The notes: a model not told the origin generated them from the sequence alone. 64,000 bases of DNA from Moorella humiferrea (GCF_039233145.1 NZ_CP136419.1:2144001-2208000); one strand, 5' to 3'; positions 1-11,327 are shown, counted from the stretch's first letter. A program made the numbers and translations.

Positions 1-268
1 GCTCATAGGTCAAATGGGAACGGGGGAAACGCAGGACTTTGCGTTCGTTTTTGCGCACCACCGGGCTGTGGTCTTCGTGATTTAGCAGAAAGTAAAAAAT
101 GGGAATGTCCAAAGCCTCGGCGATTTTACGTAGAGAGGTGATGGAAGGGTCGGCAAGATCCCTCTCCACCTGGCTCAAAAAACTGGACGTAAGACCGGTC
201 TTTTCGGCTACATCCTTAAGGCTCATGCCCCGTTCTCGACGTAAATTGCGTATCTTCTCGCCTAACAT
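1..268 (-). CDS. XRE-family transcriptional regulator, N-terminal part (runs off the window)
   Basis: This reading frame runs off the left edge and is not closed. It starts at ATG 266-268 and translates as MLGEKIRNLRRERGMSLKDV and onward. About 60 residues form a lambda-repressor-type helix-turn-helix: the recognition-helix segment reads TGLTSSFLSQVERD, followed by ADPSITSLRKIAEALDIPIF. Proteins with this start are usually one-domain repressors or HTH-cupin regulators, but the effector domain lies outside the window. The start overlaps the end of the neighbouring XdhC-type gene by 7 bp, so the two are probably co-transcribed. The family call is firm; the target is unknown. Confidence 0.85.
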   Translation of the reverse strand, partial: MLGEKIRNLRRERGMSLKDVAEKTGLTSSFLSQVERDLADPSITSLRKIAEALDIPIFYFLLNHEDHSPVVRKNERKVLRFPRSHLTYE

Positions 269-588
269 CTTTGCCCTCCCAGCGACTCGATAAATACATC
301 CATTACTCCACCGCAGACCATACCTTCATCGGCAGCCGTATCGGCCGTGAGGTCGAGGTGATATACCTCCGCCTCTCCTTTTGCCATAACCAGCAAGGCC
401 CGTTGGCGAACGGCAGCTTCGGCGCAGCCGCCCCCGATGGTTCCATATATCTGGCCCGTGCCAGTAATCAGCATCTGGGTCCCTGCTTCTCGGGGGGCCG
501 ACCCCTTGACCCTGATGACGGTGGCCAGGGCGCAGGGTTCTCCCTTGGCCATTAACTCAACGGCCTTATGCAAAACTTCCCGGTCCAA
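262..588 (-). CDS. Short XdhC/CoxI-domain protein
   Basis: This 108-residue protein matches only the N-terminal XdhC_CoxI domain. Visible motifs are CALATVIRVKGSAPREAG near residues 19-36, the glycine turn GTIGGGCAEA near 49-58, and a Cys in MVCGG near residue 91. XdhC-family proteins insert or mature the molybdenum cofactor (sulfuration) of xanthine-dehydrogenase-like hydroxylases. Full-length XdhC adds a Rossmann domain, which here sits in the separate gene just upstream (725-1480), so the pair looks like a split XdhC. The likely start is TTG at 586-588 behind GAGG. No hydroxylase gene is visible, so the client enzyme is unknown. Confidence 0.8.
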   Translation of the reverse strand: MDREVLHKAVELMAKGEPCALATVIRVKGSAPREAGTQMLITGTGQIYGTIGGGCAEAAVRQRALLVMAKGEAEVYHLDLTADTAADEGMVCGGVMDVFIESLGGQRC

Positions 589-724
589 TTTCCTCGCCCC
601 CCTGTTTGAACGACAATCGCATCAGGTATTAAGTACAACGTTTTTTACCCTTTTTCCTGCCCCATCGACTATTTTTCTCTTTATTTTTACTGTTGAAATA
701 TGCCGCTGCTTAAATAAAGGAATT

Positions 725-1480
725 TCAACGACCAAGGCGATAAACACGAATAATTTCGGCCATGATGCTGATGGCTATTTCCGCCGGGGTTTCCGCCCCT
801 ATGGCCAGCCCAATGGGGGCGTGGAGGCGTTCCAGCAAGTCTAAGGCGACACCTTCTTCCCTCAGGCGTTCTTTGACCCCCTGAACCCGCCGCCGGCTGC
901 CGATCATGCCGATATAGGCCGCCGGGGAAGCGATTACCTCCCGCAGGCATTCATAATCGTAGCGGTGGCCCCTGGTGACGATGACGATATAGGTGGAAGG
1001 CGTTATGGGGATTTCTTGCAGAGCCGCCGTAAAGTTATTGCAGATTATTCTATCGGCAGACGGGAAAAGTTCCCTGCTGGCAAAGTCGGGCCGGTCGTCG
1101 ATGACGCTTACCCTAAAACCTGCGAATTTAGCCAGAAACGCCACCTGCTGGCCCACATGCCCACCACCTAAAACGACCACTTCCGGTTCGGGCAGCACCG
1201 GTTCTAGAAACAGGGTGACCGCCCCTTCCCCTGTCTCTATCCTTTCCAGGCGGGGACGGCGTTCGGCTAAAACTTGAGATGCCACTTCCCCTAGATAGTC
1301 ATCCAACCGGGACGAGGCCGGACTGCCACGATGAGCCGCGGCTGTCCAGAGGTAATGATCCCCTACCGCCACTCCCGTTGGTCTTCCTTCTATTCCGACC
1401 ACCGTTGCGGCTACAGCCTGCCCCCCGGCTTCCAGGGTATCCAGCAGCCGCCGGAAAAAAGCCAATTTATCCTGAGTCAT
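725..1480 (-). CDS. XdhC family protein with Rossmann domain
   Basis: This 251-residue protein has a short N-terminal XdhC-like part and a C-terminal XdhC Rossmann domain. The nucleotide-binding turn VVVLGGGHVGQQVA lies near residues 100-113, followed by VIDDRPDFAS and the family hallmark YIGMIGSRRRV near residue 190. The family helps mature molybdenum hydroxylases, probably by handling the sulfurated cofactor. The start ATG 1478-1480 has a GGGAGG site upstream. It lies 136 bp upstream of the 108-residue XdhC_CoxI gene on the same strand, and the two may act as one split XdhC. The family call is firm; the hydroxylase served is not known. Confidence 0.85.
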   Translation of the reverse strand: MTQDKLAFFRRLLDTLEAGGQAVAATVVGIEGRPTGVAVGDHYLWTAAAHRGSPASSRLDDYLGEVASQVLAERRPRLERIETGEGAVTLFLEPVLPEPEVVVLGGGHVGQQVAFLAKFAGFRVSVIDDRPDFASRELFPSADRIICNNFTAALQEIPITPSTYIVIVTRGHRYDYECLREVIASPAAYIGMIGSRRRVQGVKERLREEGVALDLLERLHAPIGLAIGAETPAEIAISIMAEIIRVYRLGR

Positions 1481-1534
1481 CAGGCCGTACTACCTCCCGC
1501 CTTTAGGGCATACCTCTGCATGGCGGCCCTTAAA

Positions 1535-2212
1535 CTATTCCACATATTTCTGCCGGCTTCCATCAATACAGAAATCCACAAACTCCGCCATGGTGTCGAC
1601 TACAACATGGGGTCGGGCGGCCAGGAGCAGTTCCCTGGGGATCTTGCTCCAGGTGGCGGCTACACTAGTGACCCCCGCCGCCCGGGCAGCCATTATATCG
1701 TGGGGACTGTCGCCGATCATGGCCACTGCCGCCGGCGAAAGACCTAACAGTTCAACGCCGCGCAGGACGGGCTCCGGATCGGGCTTGTGGCTGCCGACGT
1801 CTTCCATGGTGACCACTACTGGGAAAAAGTCTTTGAGGTTAAAAAGGCGAAGACCGTAAAGGGTGGTATCCCGCACGCGGGAAGTAACTATACCGAGTTT
1901 GATGCCGGCAGCCTTAAGGTACTCTAATCCTTCCCGCACCCCGGGGCAGAGGCGTACCAGGTCGTCGAAGTGTTCTTCGCTGAAGCGGCGATAAACTTCG
2001 ATCATTTCGTTAACGAGTTCGGGACGGTCCGGCATAAAAGCTAGGAGGCCGTCCCTTAAGGGTATACCGAAATAGGGATACACCTCCTCCGGTTTTACAG
2101 TGCGGCCCAGATACGGTTTCAGGGTATGTTGAAAGGACTTGATCACCAGCTCGGTGGTATCAACCAGGGTGCCGTCGAAATCAAACAATACGCCGGAAAA
2201 CATTGTCGCCAT
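1535..2212 (-). CDS. HAD-superfamily hydrolase, PpaX/Gph-like
   Basis: This is a haloacid-dehalogenase phosphatase of about 225 residues. Motif I is FDFDGTLVDT with the nucleophile and acid Asp, motif II lies in IVTSR, motif III is the Lys of GSHKPDPEPV, and motif IV is MIGDSPHDI. The helical cap between motifs I and II is the C1 type found in phosphoglycolate phosphatases and the pyrophosphatase PpaX. Substrate cannot be read from sequence: pyrophosphate, phosphoglycolate or a sugar phosphate are all possible. It follows gatB by 37 bp and probably belongs to the gat transcript. The start is uncertain; ATG at 2212 has a purine-rich GGGG upstream, and a GTG at 2230 or an ATG at 2203 are alternatives. 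Confidence 0.85.
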   Translation of the reverse strand: MATMFSGVLFDFDGTLVDTTELVIKSFQHTLKPYLGRTVKPEEVYPYFGIPLRDGLLAFMPDRPELVNEMIEVYRRFSEEHFDDLVRLCPGVREGLEYLKAAGIKLGIVTSRVRDTTLYGLRLFNLKDFFPVVVTMEDVGSHKPDPEPVLRGVELLGLSPAAVAMIGDSPHDIMAARAAGVTSVAATWSKIPRELLLAARPHVVVDTMAEFVDFCIDGSRQKYVE

Positions 2213-2249
2213 AACCGACCCCGCCTTCACTCATTCTGCCGTCCTTTTC

Positions 2250-3680
2250 CTACAGGCGCTCTTTCAACAGCCGGTTTACCAGGCTGGGATTGGCCTTGCC
2301 CTTAGTTGCCTTCATTACCTGTCCCACCAGATAGCCCAGGGCCTTCTCTTTGCCGTTGCGGTAGTCCTCGACTACGCTCGGATTGGCGGCCAGAACCTCC
2401 TCCACGATGCGGGTCAGGGCGGCCTCGTCGCTGATCTGGACTAGCCCCTTTTCTTCAACGATCTGACGCGCCCCTTTACCGCTGGCAAACATTTCCTCCA
2501 GGACCTGTTTGGCTATCTTTCCGCTGATGGTCCCGTCCTTTTGTAACTGCAGGAGACTCGCCAGTTCTTCCGGAGGTACGGGCGACTGCCGCGGTTCCAG
2601 GTCAGCGGCGTTTAACAGGCGTAAGAAATCCCCCATGAGCCAGTTGCTGACGGTCTTGGCGTCGGGGTAAAGGGCAACCACCCGGTCAAAATAGTCGGCC
2701 AGGTCCCGGGAGCTGGTAATCACCCCGGCATCGTACGCCGGCAGGCCGTAATCTTCAATTAAGCGACGGCAACGGGCGTCGGGCAGCTCCGGCAGTTCCC
2801 GGCGTACCCGCTCGATCCAGGCAGCGTCGATTTCCAGGGGTACCAGGTCGGGGTCGGGGAAATACCGGTAATCCTGGGCTTCTTCTTTCGTTCGCATGAC
2901 GTAGGTTACATTGCGGCTCTCATCCCAGGCCATGGTAGCCTGCTCAACACGACCGCCGCTTTCCAGGATGGCTATTTGCCGTTCGATCTCGTACTCCAGG
3001 GCCCGTTGCAGGGAGCGGAAGGAGTTCAAGTTCTTCACTTCCGTTTTGGTACCGAAGGTCTGGCTTCCCCGGGGCCGCACCGACACATTGGCGTCGCAGC
3101 GCAGCGATCCTTCTTCCATTTTGCAGTCGGACACGTCGAGATACTGGAGGATGGTACGCAGCTTTTCCATATAGGCCCGGGCCTCGGCCGGCGAACGCAG
3201 GTCCGGTTCAGAAACGATCTCTAAAAGGGGCACCCCCGTCCGGTTGTAATCTACCAGGGAATAGCCCCCGTCGGGGCTGTCGACGTGGATTAATTTGCCA
3301 GCATCTTCTTCCATATGCACCCTGGTAATACCGATGACCCGTTCTTTACCGTCAACATTGATGGTCAAATATCCCCCCCTGGCCAGGGGTAGGTCGTACT
3401 GGGATATCTGGTAGTTTTTCGGCAGATCGGGATAATAATAATTCTTGCGGTCGAACTTGCAAAAGCTTGCCACCTGGCAGTTCAGGGCCAGGGCGGTTTT
3501 CAGGCCGAACTCCACCACCCGCCGGTTAATGACCGGCAGCACCCCGGGCAGCCCCAGGCAGACGGGGCAGACATGAGTGTTGGGTTCACCGCCGAAGGCC
3601 GTAGTACAGCTGCAGAAAGCCTTGGCATTTGTTTTCAATTCTACATGGACTTCTAGACCGATTACCGCTTCGTATTCCAC
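2250..3680 (-). CDS. gatB: Aspartyl/glutamyl-tRNA amidotransferase subunit B
   Basis: GatB is the tRNA-binding and kinase subunit of GatCAB, which converts Glu-tRNA(Gln) or Asp-tRNA(Asn) to the amidated form. I place the start at GTG 3678-3680, giving [17 protein letters not shown], the normal family N-terminus; upstream codons to 3770 lie inside gatA and are not typical. A Cys pair and CPVCLGLPG near residues 45-60 form the zinc site, and the [18 protein letters not shown] stretch is diagnostic. The C-terminal 150 residues are the YqeY-like tRNA-binding tail ending [10 protein letters not shown]. The length of 476 residues is normal. It sits 1 bp after the gatA stop, so translation is probably coupled. 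Confidence 0.98.
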   Translation of the reverse strand: MEYEAVIGLEVHVELKTNAKAFCSCTTAFGGEPNTHVCPVCLGLPGVLPVINRRVVEFGLKTALALNCQVASFCKFDRKNYYYPDLPKNYQISQYDLPLARGGYLTINVDGKERVIGITRVHMEEDAGKLIHVDSPDGGYSLVDYNRTGVPLLEIVSEPDLRSPAEARAYMEKLRTILQYLDVSDCKMEEGSLRCDANVSVRPRGSQTFGTKTEVKNLNSFRSLQRALEYEIERQIAILESGGRVEQATMAWDESRNVTYVMRTKEEAQDYRYFPDPDLVPLEIDAAWIERVRRELPELPDARCRRLIEDYGLPAYDAGVITSSRDLADYFDRVVALYPDAKTVSNWLMGDFLRLLNAADLEPRQSPVPPEELASLLQLQKDGTISGKIAKQVLEEMFASGKGARQIVEEKGLVQISDEAALTRIVEEVLAANPSVVEDYRNGKEKALGYLVGQVMKATKGKANPSLVNRLLKERL

Positions 3681-3681
3681 T

Positions 3682-5145
3682 TTAAGCCACTCCCAGTTCC
3701 GGCCGCCGCCGGTGATATTCGGTTGCTTGTTCAAAGGCGTAGGCCACCCGCAAAAGGGTTGCCTCATCAAAGGCCTTACCTATCAATTGCAGACCTACAG
3801 GCAGACCCTGGCTGAAACCGCAGGGTAAGGAAATAGCCGGCAGTCCCGCCATGTTGATGGGTATGGTGCACAAATCGGACAAGTACATGGCCAGGGGATC
3901 CCCCGCCTTTTCTCCCAGGCGGAAAGCCACCGTCGGTGAAGTGGGAGTCGCCAGAACATCGTATTTGGTAAAGGCGTTTTCAAAGTCTTTAAGGATCAGG
4001 GTTCTGACCTTTAAGGCCTTTAAGTAACAAGCGTCATAATAACCTGAGCTTAAGGCATAGGTGCCCAGCATGATACGCCGCTTGACCTCCGGTCCAAAGC
4101 CCTGGCTCCTGGTATTCATATACATTTCCACAATATCCCTACCCGGCACCCGGAGGCCAAAGCCTACACCGTCGTAACGGGCCAGGTTGGAGGAAGCCTC
4201 CGCCGGGGCTACCAGGTAGTAAGCCGGCAGGGCATATTCCGTATGGGGCAGGGAAGTCTCTTCGCAGACGGCCCCTAATTCTTCCAGTTTGTTAATGGCC
4301 CGGCGGACGACATTTTCCACCTCGGGTTCTATGCCGGTACCGAAATACTCCCGCGGTATACCTATTTTTAAACCCTTTATATCCGGCCACAGGGTGGCAC
4401 GGTAGTCAGGTACCGGTACGTCGGCTGACGTGGAATCCAGGGGATCGTGACCGGCAATGACCCCCAGGACCAGGGCGCAGTCGGTAACGTCCCGAGTGAC
4501 GGGGCCGATCTGATCCAGGGACGAGGCGAAGGCCACCAGGCCGTAACGCGACACCCGCCCATAGGTCGGCTTCATACCGACGACGCCGCAGAAGGAGGCT
4601 GGCTGGCGGATAGAGCCCCCGGTATCAGATCCCAGTGTATAATAAGCTTCTCCGGCGGCCACGGCCGCTACCGAACCGCCGCTGGACCCCCCCGGCACCC
4701 TTTCCAGATCCCAGGGGTTCCGGGTAGGGAAGAAGCTTGAGTTTTCCGTTGAGGAACCCATAGCAAACTCGTCCATATTGAGCTTGCCGAGGATTACCGC
4801 TCCGGCTTTTTTAAGGCGATTGACCACCGTGGCGTCATAGGGCGGTATCCACTCGGCCAGCATCCGGGAAGCGCAGGTCGTCCGCACTCCTTCGGTGCAT
4901 AGGTTGTCCTTCAAGGCCATGGGCACGCCGGCAAGAATACCAGGGTCTTCGCCCCGGGCGCGGGCCGCATCAACGGCCCTGGCCTGCTCCAGGGCCTGTT
5001 CGGCCGTCCGGGTTAAAAAGGCTCGGACACGACCGTCTACAACTTCTATGCGTTCCAGCATGGCTTCGGTGACTTCAACGGCGCTCACCTCGCGGCGCCG
5101 CAAAAGATCGCCCACTTCATGGGCGGTCAAATTATGTAAATCCAT
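3682..5145 (-). CDS. gatA: Aspartyl/glutamyl-tRNA amidotransferase subunit A
   Basis: GatA is the glutaminase/amidase subunit of GatCAB and releases ammonia from glutamine for transfer to the aminoacyl-tRNA held by GatB. The amidase-signature triad is visible: Lys in PMALKDNL, the cis-Ser in [14 protein letters not shown], and the nucleophilic Ser in [16 protein letters not shown]. The length of 487 residues is typical. The start ATG 5143-5145 follows a CTGGAGG site. The gene lies 17 bp after gatC and 1 bp before gatB in one operon with a promoter near 5483-5511. Confidence 0.98.
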   Translation of the reverse strand: MDLHNLTAHEVGDLLRRREVSAVEVTEAMLERIEVVDGRVRAFLTRTAEQALEQARAVDAARARGEDPGILAGVPMALKDNLCTEGVRTTCASRMLAEWIPPYDATVVNRLKKAGAVILGKLNMDEFAMGSSTENSSFFPTRNPWDLERVPGGSSGGSVAAVAAGEAYYTLGSDTGGSIRQPASFCGVVGMKPTYGRVSRYGLVAFASSLDQIGPVTRDVTDCALVLGVIAGHDPLDSTSADVPVPDYRATLWPDIKGLKIGIPREYFGTGIEPEVENVVRRAINKLEELGAVCEETSLPHTEYALPAYYLVAPAEASSNLARYDGVGFGLRVPGRDIVEMYMNTRSQGFGPEVKRRIMLGTYALSSGYYDACYLKALKVRTLILKDFENAFTKYDVLATPTSPTVAFRLGEKAGDPLAMYLSDLCTIPINMAGLPAISLPCGFSQGLPVGLQLIGKAFDEATLLRVAYAFEQATEYHRRRPELGVA

Positions 5146-5162
5146 TTTCCTAACCTCCAGGT

Positions 5163-5447
5163 CTAAACTACCCGCGGCACTTTAAACTGGCCTTCACTGG
5201 CCGCCGGTGCCCCGGCCAGGGCCTTCTCCCGGGGTAGCCCAGGTCGTACCACGTCTTCGCGGAATACATTGCGTAAAGGCAGTACGTGGGCCGTGGGCTC
5301 CACGTCCGTGGTATCCAGGGCGTTCAATTTGTCCATATATTCCAGGATAGCATTTAGCTGCTCGGTGTAGGCCGCCTTCTCCTCAGGAGAGAGCTTCAGG
5401 CGGGCCAACAGGGCGACGTGTTCTACCTCGGCTGTCGTGATAGGCAT
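5163..5447 (-). CDS. gatC: Aspartyl/glutamyl-tRNA amidotransferase subunit C
   Basis: GatC is the small clamp protein that holds GatA and GatB together. The 94-residue product starts [20 protein letters not shown], the standard family N-terminus, and ends in the usual region that wraps around GatA. I chose ATG 5445-5447 over the upstream GTG at 5462 because the AAAGGTGG site overlaps that GTG and is properly spaced for the ATG. It is the first gene of the gatCAB-HAD operon and lies about 35 bp downstream of a good promoter. Confidence 0.95.
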   Translation of the reverse strand: MPITTAEVEHVALLARLKLSPEEKAAYTEQLNAILEYMDKLNALDTTDVEPTAHVLPLRNVFREDVVRPGLPREKALAGAPAASEGQFKVPRVV

Positions 5448-5482
5448 ATATAATATAACCACCTTTTTAAGGATTTTGCCTA

Positions 5483-5511
5483 ATTATAACAAACGGGGCA
5501 TCAGGGAGCAA
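5483..5511 (-). promoter_or_regulatory. Sigma-A-type promoter of the gatCAB operon
   Basis: On the minus strand a TTGCTC -35 box (5506-5511) is separated by 17 bp from a perfect TATAAT -10 box (5483-5488). Transcription would begin near 5476, about 30 bases before gatC. The toxin gene on the other side ends at 5528, so the promoter lies in the short gap between the two units. Confidence 0.75.
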
Positions 5512-5527
5512 TTGCGAGTTAAAAGTT

Positions 5528-5977
5528 TTAAAGCCATGAGGCGAGTTCAAAATCTGCTGCAAAGGGATTAACAAAAGAGATGCCTTCTAAAATAGAACCA
5601 GTGGCAAAATCCTCACTAAAAACAGTACTAATTTGATTAAGACGGGCCGTAGCCCATATCTGGGCATCCCAGTATGATAGTTGATATTCGCGAACACCCC
5701 GTACGGCTTCAATTATAATTAACGGCGTTACATCTAAAACGGTCCAAGAAGCAAGGTAATTTTGAATCCGTTTTTGTGCCTGTTCTAAAGTTAATGGTTC
5801 TTTAATTTTACGGGTTACAGTAACAAAAAACTCTGCCAGAACTTGCGCACTGATGGCACCTATCTTCCTGGTCGCTAATAAATCAAGGATTTGTAGGGCC
5901 TTTACTTGTTTTTCTGGTTCAGAACGATCATAGGCATATACCATAACATTGGTATCAACAAATATGCTAGCGTTCAT
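5528..5977 (-). CDS. PIN-domain ribonuclease, VapC-like toxin
   Basis: This 149-residue PIN-domain protein is probably a magnesium-dependent RNase toxin. The acidic quartet is visible: Asp8 in IFVDTNVMVYAYD, Glu in LAEFFVT near residue 49, Asp in YWDAQIWA near 104, and Asp in FSEDFATG near 122. It starts 11 bp inside the end of the upstream ribbon-helix-helix gene, the usual coupling of antitoxin and toxin. VapC toxins commonly cut tRNA or rRNA, but the target here is unknown. The coding strand is AT-richer than the neighbouring housekeeping genes, which fits a mobile module. Confidence 0.88.
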   Translation of the reverse strand: MNASIFVDTNVMVYAYDRSEPEKQVKALQILDLLATRKIGAISAQVLAEFFVTVTRKIKEPLTLEQAQKRIQNYLASWTVLDVTPLIIIEAVRGVREYQLSYWDAQIWATARLNQISTVFSEDFATGSILEGISFVNPFAADFELASWL

Positions 5978-6224
5978 ACAGATCTTCCCGCTTCCATGTG
6001 CGCTGTCCTTTAGCCGGTCCTTGTTTAATTAATTGCTGGATAAATTTTTTTTCTTCCTCCCACGCTCTAACATCTTTTTTTTGCCATTTAGCGGTACTTA
6101 TATGACTGGTAATTGCACGGCGGACCAGTTCCGCTTCTGTTATCCCCATTTCCTTGGCCTTTTGTTTTAGAATAAAATTCTGTTCAGCATTGAGATATAA
6201 CTGCTTACGTATCATACGTTCCAT
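5967..6224 (-). CDS. Ribbon-helix-helix antitoxin
   Basis: This 85-residue protein starts MERMIRKQLYLNAEQNFILK and continues AKEMGITEAELVRRAI, the beta-strand plus two-helix layout of a MetJ/Arc/CopG ribbon-helix-helix domain. The charged C-terminal half (WEEEKKFIQQLIK) is the likely toxin-binding tail. It overlaps the PIN toxin by 11 bp and has an AGAGGTG site before ATG 6222-6224. Autoregulation at the promoter at 6251-6279 is expected from the family. The specific pairing is inferred from gene order. Confidence 0.85.
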   Translation of the reverse strand: MERMIRKQLYLNAEQNFILKQKAKEMGITEAELVRRAITSHISTAKWQKKDVRAWEEEKKFIQQLIKQGPAKGQRTWKREDLYER

Positions 6225-6250
6225 TAGTTTTTCACCTCTTTCGTTTGTAC

Positions 6251-6279
6251 ATTATATTATACATTATCTGCTAATTCAA
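6251..6279 (-). promoter_or_regulatory. Promoter of the RHH/PIN toxin-antitoxin pair
   Basis: The minus strand shows TTGAAT (6274-6279), a 17-bp spacer and TATAAT (6251-6256), about 25 bp upstream of the antitoxin start. The -35 box directly abuts the ligA stop codon at 6280-6282, so the module is inserted tightly behind ligA. The AT-rich repeats around the -10 box could bind the RHH antitoxin. Confidence 0.7.
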
Positions 6280-8295
<2,016 letters not shown>

Positions 8296-8329
8296 TTATA
8301 CGAAAATCGCCAGGTTGATATTTATGCCT

Positions 8330-10495
8330 CTACACCTTTCTAACGGGAGCGTAGCGGACCATGAGGTGCTTGATACCCTTTTCGGGGAAGGCTACGCTGA
8401 TAACTGTATCCTCGCCTTCGCCACTGATTTTTACAACAACGCCGAGGCCAAAACTATTATGCTGGACTTTATCCCCCAGTTGCCAGTCATACTGGACCCG
8501 GGGAGCCGTCTCGCTCCCGTGCCGGCTCTGCTGGCTGCCGGTCATACCACCACCGGGATTTGCCGGCCCGGCTTGTCCATCCCTGGCAATTAAATCAGGC
8601 GGTATTTCCGCCAGGAAACGGGAAGGAGGGTTGCTCATGGTACTGCCGTAAAGGTTGCGGGTCCAGGCATGGGTCAGGTAGAGGACTTCCTTCGCCCTGG
8701 TCATACCCACATAGCAGAGACGGCGTTCTTCCTCCATTTCCTCCGGGTCCTCCAGGGAGCGAAAGTGGGGGAAAACCCCTTCCTCCAGGCCCGCCAGGAA
8801 GACCACCGGGAACTCCAGGCCCTTGGCCGTATGCATGGTCATGAAGACCACGGCGTTACCGCCGCTGTAGGTATCGCTTTCGGCCACCAGGGCCACCTGG
8901 GCCAGGAAATCGGCGAGCTCAGTTTTCTCACTACCCTGGTCGTAATTCCTGGTGACCGTCAGGAACTCCTTTAAGTTTTCCAGCCGCGCCTGGGCTTCCG
9001 GCGTTTTCTCCGCTTCTAACTCGGCCTGGTAACCGGTTTCCCGCAAAATGGCGGTCACCATAGCCGTTATTGTTAAGTTTTCCTGCTGCTGGCGCAGGTT
9101 ATCCAGCAGGGTTATCATTTCCTGGAGGGCCTGCCGTCCTTTAGCGGGAATACCGGGGATGTTCTCCAACTGCTGTAAAGCCCGGTAAAGGCTTAACCCC
9201 CTGCTCGCAGCAAAGGCTTCCAGGCGGGCCAGGGAGGTTTCGCCGATACCCCGCCGCGGGACATTGATAATCCTTAAGAGGCTCGTGGCGTCATCGGGGT
9301 TGGCTATCACCCTTAAGTAGGCCAGGATGTCCTTGATCTCTTTCCGCTGGTAGAATTTCAAGCCGCCGACGATTTCATAGGGAATACCCGCCTGGAGGAA
9401 GGCCTCTTCTAAAGCCCGCGACTGGGCATGGGTACGGTAGAGAACGGCAAAATCGCTGAAGGGCCGGCTTTCCTGGGTGTGGCGGCGGTAAATTTCAGCA
9501 GCAATATAATTACCTTCATCGCGTTCATCATTGGCGCTGTAAAGGTGCAGCAGTTCCCCTTCCCGACGCCGCGTCCAGAGCCGTTTTTCCTTGCGGCCCA
9601 CATTATGCTGGATAACGGCATTGGCCGCCTTGAGGATGGGCTGGGTGGAGCGGTAATTCTCCTCCAGGAGGATTACCCGGGCATTGGGAAAATCCTCTTC
9701 AAAGGCCAGGATATTACCGATGTCGGCCCCGCGCCAGCCGTAAATGCCCTGGTCCGGGTCGCCGACGACGCAGAGGTTTTCACCTTTACCGGCCAGCAGG
9801 CGCACCAGGACATACTGGGCATGGTTGGTATCCTGGTACTCGTCCACCAGGATATGCTGCCAGCGCTGCTGGTAGTAACGCAAAATCAGGGGGTTATTCT
9901 GCCACAGGGCTACCGTCTGCATGATGAGGTCATCAAAATCCATGGCATTGGCGGCTTTAAGCCGCTCCTGGTAGCGACGGTAGATAATACCCTGCTGCTG
10001 TTCTTTTACAGTAGCGCTCCAGCTCAGGTATTGTTCGGGTGTCTGCAAGGAGTTTTTAGCATTGCTGATAACATGGGCTACCGAGCGGGGCGGGAACTTT
10101 TTCTCATCCAGGTTTAGTTCCTTTAAAACCTCGCGAAGGACGGCCTGCTGGTCGTCGGTGTCGTAAATGGTGAAATTGGGCCGGTAACCCAAGAGGTGTC
10201 CGTCCCGCCGCAAAATACGCACGCAGGCCGAATGGAAGGTGCTGACCTGGAGGCGCCGGGCCGCGTTACCCACCAGCCCCTCCAGGCGTTCCTTCATTTC
10301 CTGGGCCGCTTTATTGGTAAAGGTCACCGCCAGGATATTTTCCGGCGCCACCCCTTCCTGGATGAGGGAGGCTACCCGGTAGGTCAAAACCCTGGTTTTG
10401 CCGCTTCCGGCACCGGCCAACACCAGGAGGGGCGCACCGCGGTGCTTTACGGCTTCTTGCTGGGGCTTGTTAAGTAAAGCCATAAAGTCTGCCAA
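8330..10495 (-). CDS. pcrA: ATP-dependent DNA helicase PcrA
   Basis: PcrA/UvrD is an SF1A 3'-5' helicase for repair and for clearing replication obstacles. Walker A is AGAGSGKTRVLTYR near residue 27, motif II VDEYQDTNHAQ, motif III GDPDQGIYGWRGAD, and motif VI VGMTRAKEVLYL. The C-terminal Tudor-like tail (LGDKVQHNSFGLGVVV) is the PcrA signature that contacts RNA polymerase. I chose TTG 10493-10495 (LADFMALLNKPQQEAVKH) because GGGAG lies about 10 bases upstream; an ATG at 10516 has no clear site. It is followed by ligA, a common pairing in Firmicutes. Confidence 0.97.
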   Translation of the reverse strand: MADFMALLNKPQQEAVKHRGAPLLVLAGAGSGKTRVLTYRVASLIQEGVAPENILAVTFTNKAAQEMKERLEGLVGNAARRLQVSTFHSACVRILRRDGHLLGYRPNFTIYDTDDQQAVLREVLKELNLDEKKFPPRSVAHVISNAKNSLQTPEQYLSWSATVKEQQQGIIYRRYQERLKAANAMDFDDLIMQTVALWQNNPLILRYYQQRWQHILVDEYQDTNHAQYVLVRLLAGKGENLCVVGDPDQGIYGWRGADIGNILAFEEDFPNARVILLEENYRSTQPILKAANAVIQHNVGRKEKRLWTRRREGELLHLYSANDERDEGNYIAAEIYRRHTQESRPFSDFAVLYRTHAQSRALEEAFLQAGIPYEIVGGLKFYQRKEIKDILAYLRVIANPDDATSLLRIINVPRRGIGETSLARLEAFAASRGLSLYRALQQLENIPGIPAKGRQALQEMITLLDNLRQQQENLTITAMVTAILRETGYQAELEAEKTPEAQARLENLKEFLTVTRNYDQGSEKTELADFLAQVALVAESDTYSGGNAVVFMTMHTAKGLEFPVVFLAGLEEGVFPHFRSLEDPEEMEEERRLCYVGMTRAKEVLYLTHAWTRNLYGSTMSNPPSRFLAEIPPDLIARDGQAGPANPGGGMTGSQQSRHGSETAPRVQYDWQLGDKVQHNSFGLGVVVKISGEGEDTVISVAFPEKGIKHLMVRYAPVRKV

Positions 10496-10633
10496 GATCT
10501 TCACACTCCCAAACATAACTTATATTCGCCCCCATAGATAAAAAACCTGCTACGCGGTTCTTTTCTTTCTCTCCATCCAGGGAAGGGTTGCATATAATGC
10601 AGCAGAGAATAAAGTATATGTGAGGTGAACAAA

Positions 10634-11206
10634 TTGTTCATAAGGGACGCCGAGAAGCAAAAAATCAGCCTGAAGGCTCCACAGCAAGAGATAGGCATTG
10701 AGGCTGCCCTGACCGACCTGGAAGAAGATTACCAGGAAGGCGAGAAAAATGTCTCCAGCCAGCTGGCTGGCAGTACCCCTGAAGCCGCAGAAGAAGACCC
10801 GCCATACCCAACGTCAGGCCAAGACCAGAACCAGCCCCTGACCCTGGCCGCCCACAGCCAGGCCCTCTTCCGGGAAGCTATATTAAACGGCACCGTTAAC
10901 CAGGTGCTGGACGAGTTGCGGGTATGGATCGAGAAAATCAGGGCTTTTTTGATGTATGCCGATACCGGTATCGAGACTGCCGGTAACATTGTTAACATCG
11001 CCAAAGGTACCCTGGAAAAGGAACTGGGCCTGGCTTCAGCCGCCAGTACCGCCAGCACCACTTCTATGCATATACCGGCTTCATCCTTACAATTAGTGTG
11101 GAATCTCATTCGTACCCCGGAATTCCAGCAATTTACCGGCCGTATGCTGGCCCAGGTCCTAAAGATGGGCCTCAACCCGCCCCCGCAAGGAGAAAGCTCT
11201 GGCTAA
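10634..11206 (+). CDS. Unknown 190-residue protein
   Basis: I do not recognise this protein. It is transcribed divergently from pcrA. The TTG start at 10634 follows GAGGTG with a 6-bp gap, better than the GTG buried in that site. The N-terminal 75 residues are acidic and low in complexity (EEDYQEGEKN, PEAAEEDPPYPTSGQ) and probably disordered. The C-terminal half is helical, with FREAILNGTVNQVLDELRVWIEKIRAFL and TPEFQQFTGRMLAQVLKMGL. There is no signal peptide or clear membrane segment. The last codons lie inside a perfect terminator-like hairpin whose loop is the stop codon. Confidence 0.75.
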   Translation: MFIRDAEKQKISLKAPQQEIGIEAALTDLEEDYQEGEKNVSSQLAGSTPEAAEEDPPYPTSGQDQNQPLTLAAHSQALFREAILNGTVNQVLDELRVWIEKIRAFLMYADTGIETAGNIVNIAKGTLEKELGLASAASTASTTSMHIPASSLQLVWNLIRTPEFQQFTGRMLAQVLKMGLNPPPQGESSG

Positions 11207-11224
11207 AGCCAGAGCTTTCTCCTT
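11187..11224 (+). terminator. Perfect 17-bp hairpin enclosing the stop codon
   Basis: The arms 11187-11203 and 11208-11224 are perfectly complementary, and the four-base loop TAAA contains the TAA stop of the unknown gene. The 3' side ends CTTTCTCCTTT and then TGACAA, so the U-tract is weak. It probably ends or stabilises the mRNA. Confidence 0.6.
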
Positions 11225-11327
11225 TGACAAAAGGCCCTACGCGGGCCGGTGATATTTTGGTCGCCAGACTTAGGATCTGGTGAGATTATACCTTGCCTCT
11301 TCTAAATATAAATAGTCCTCCTCCGGC

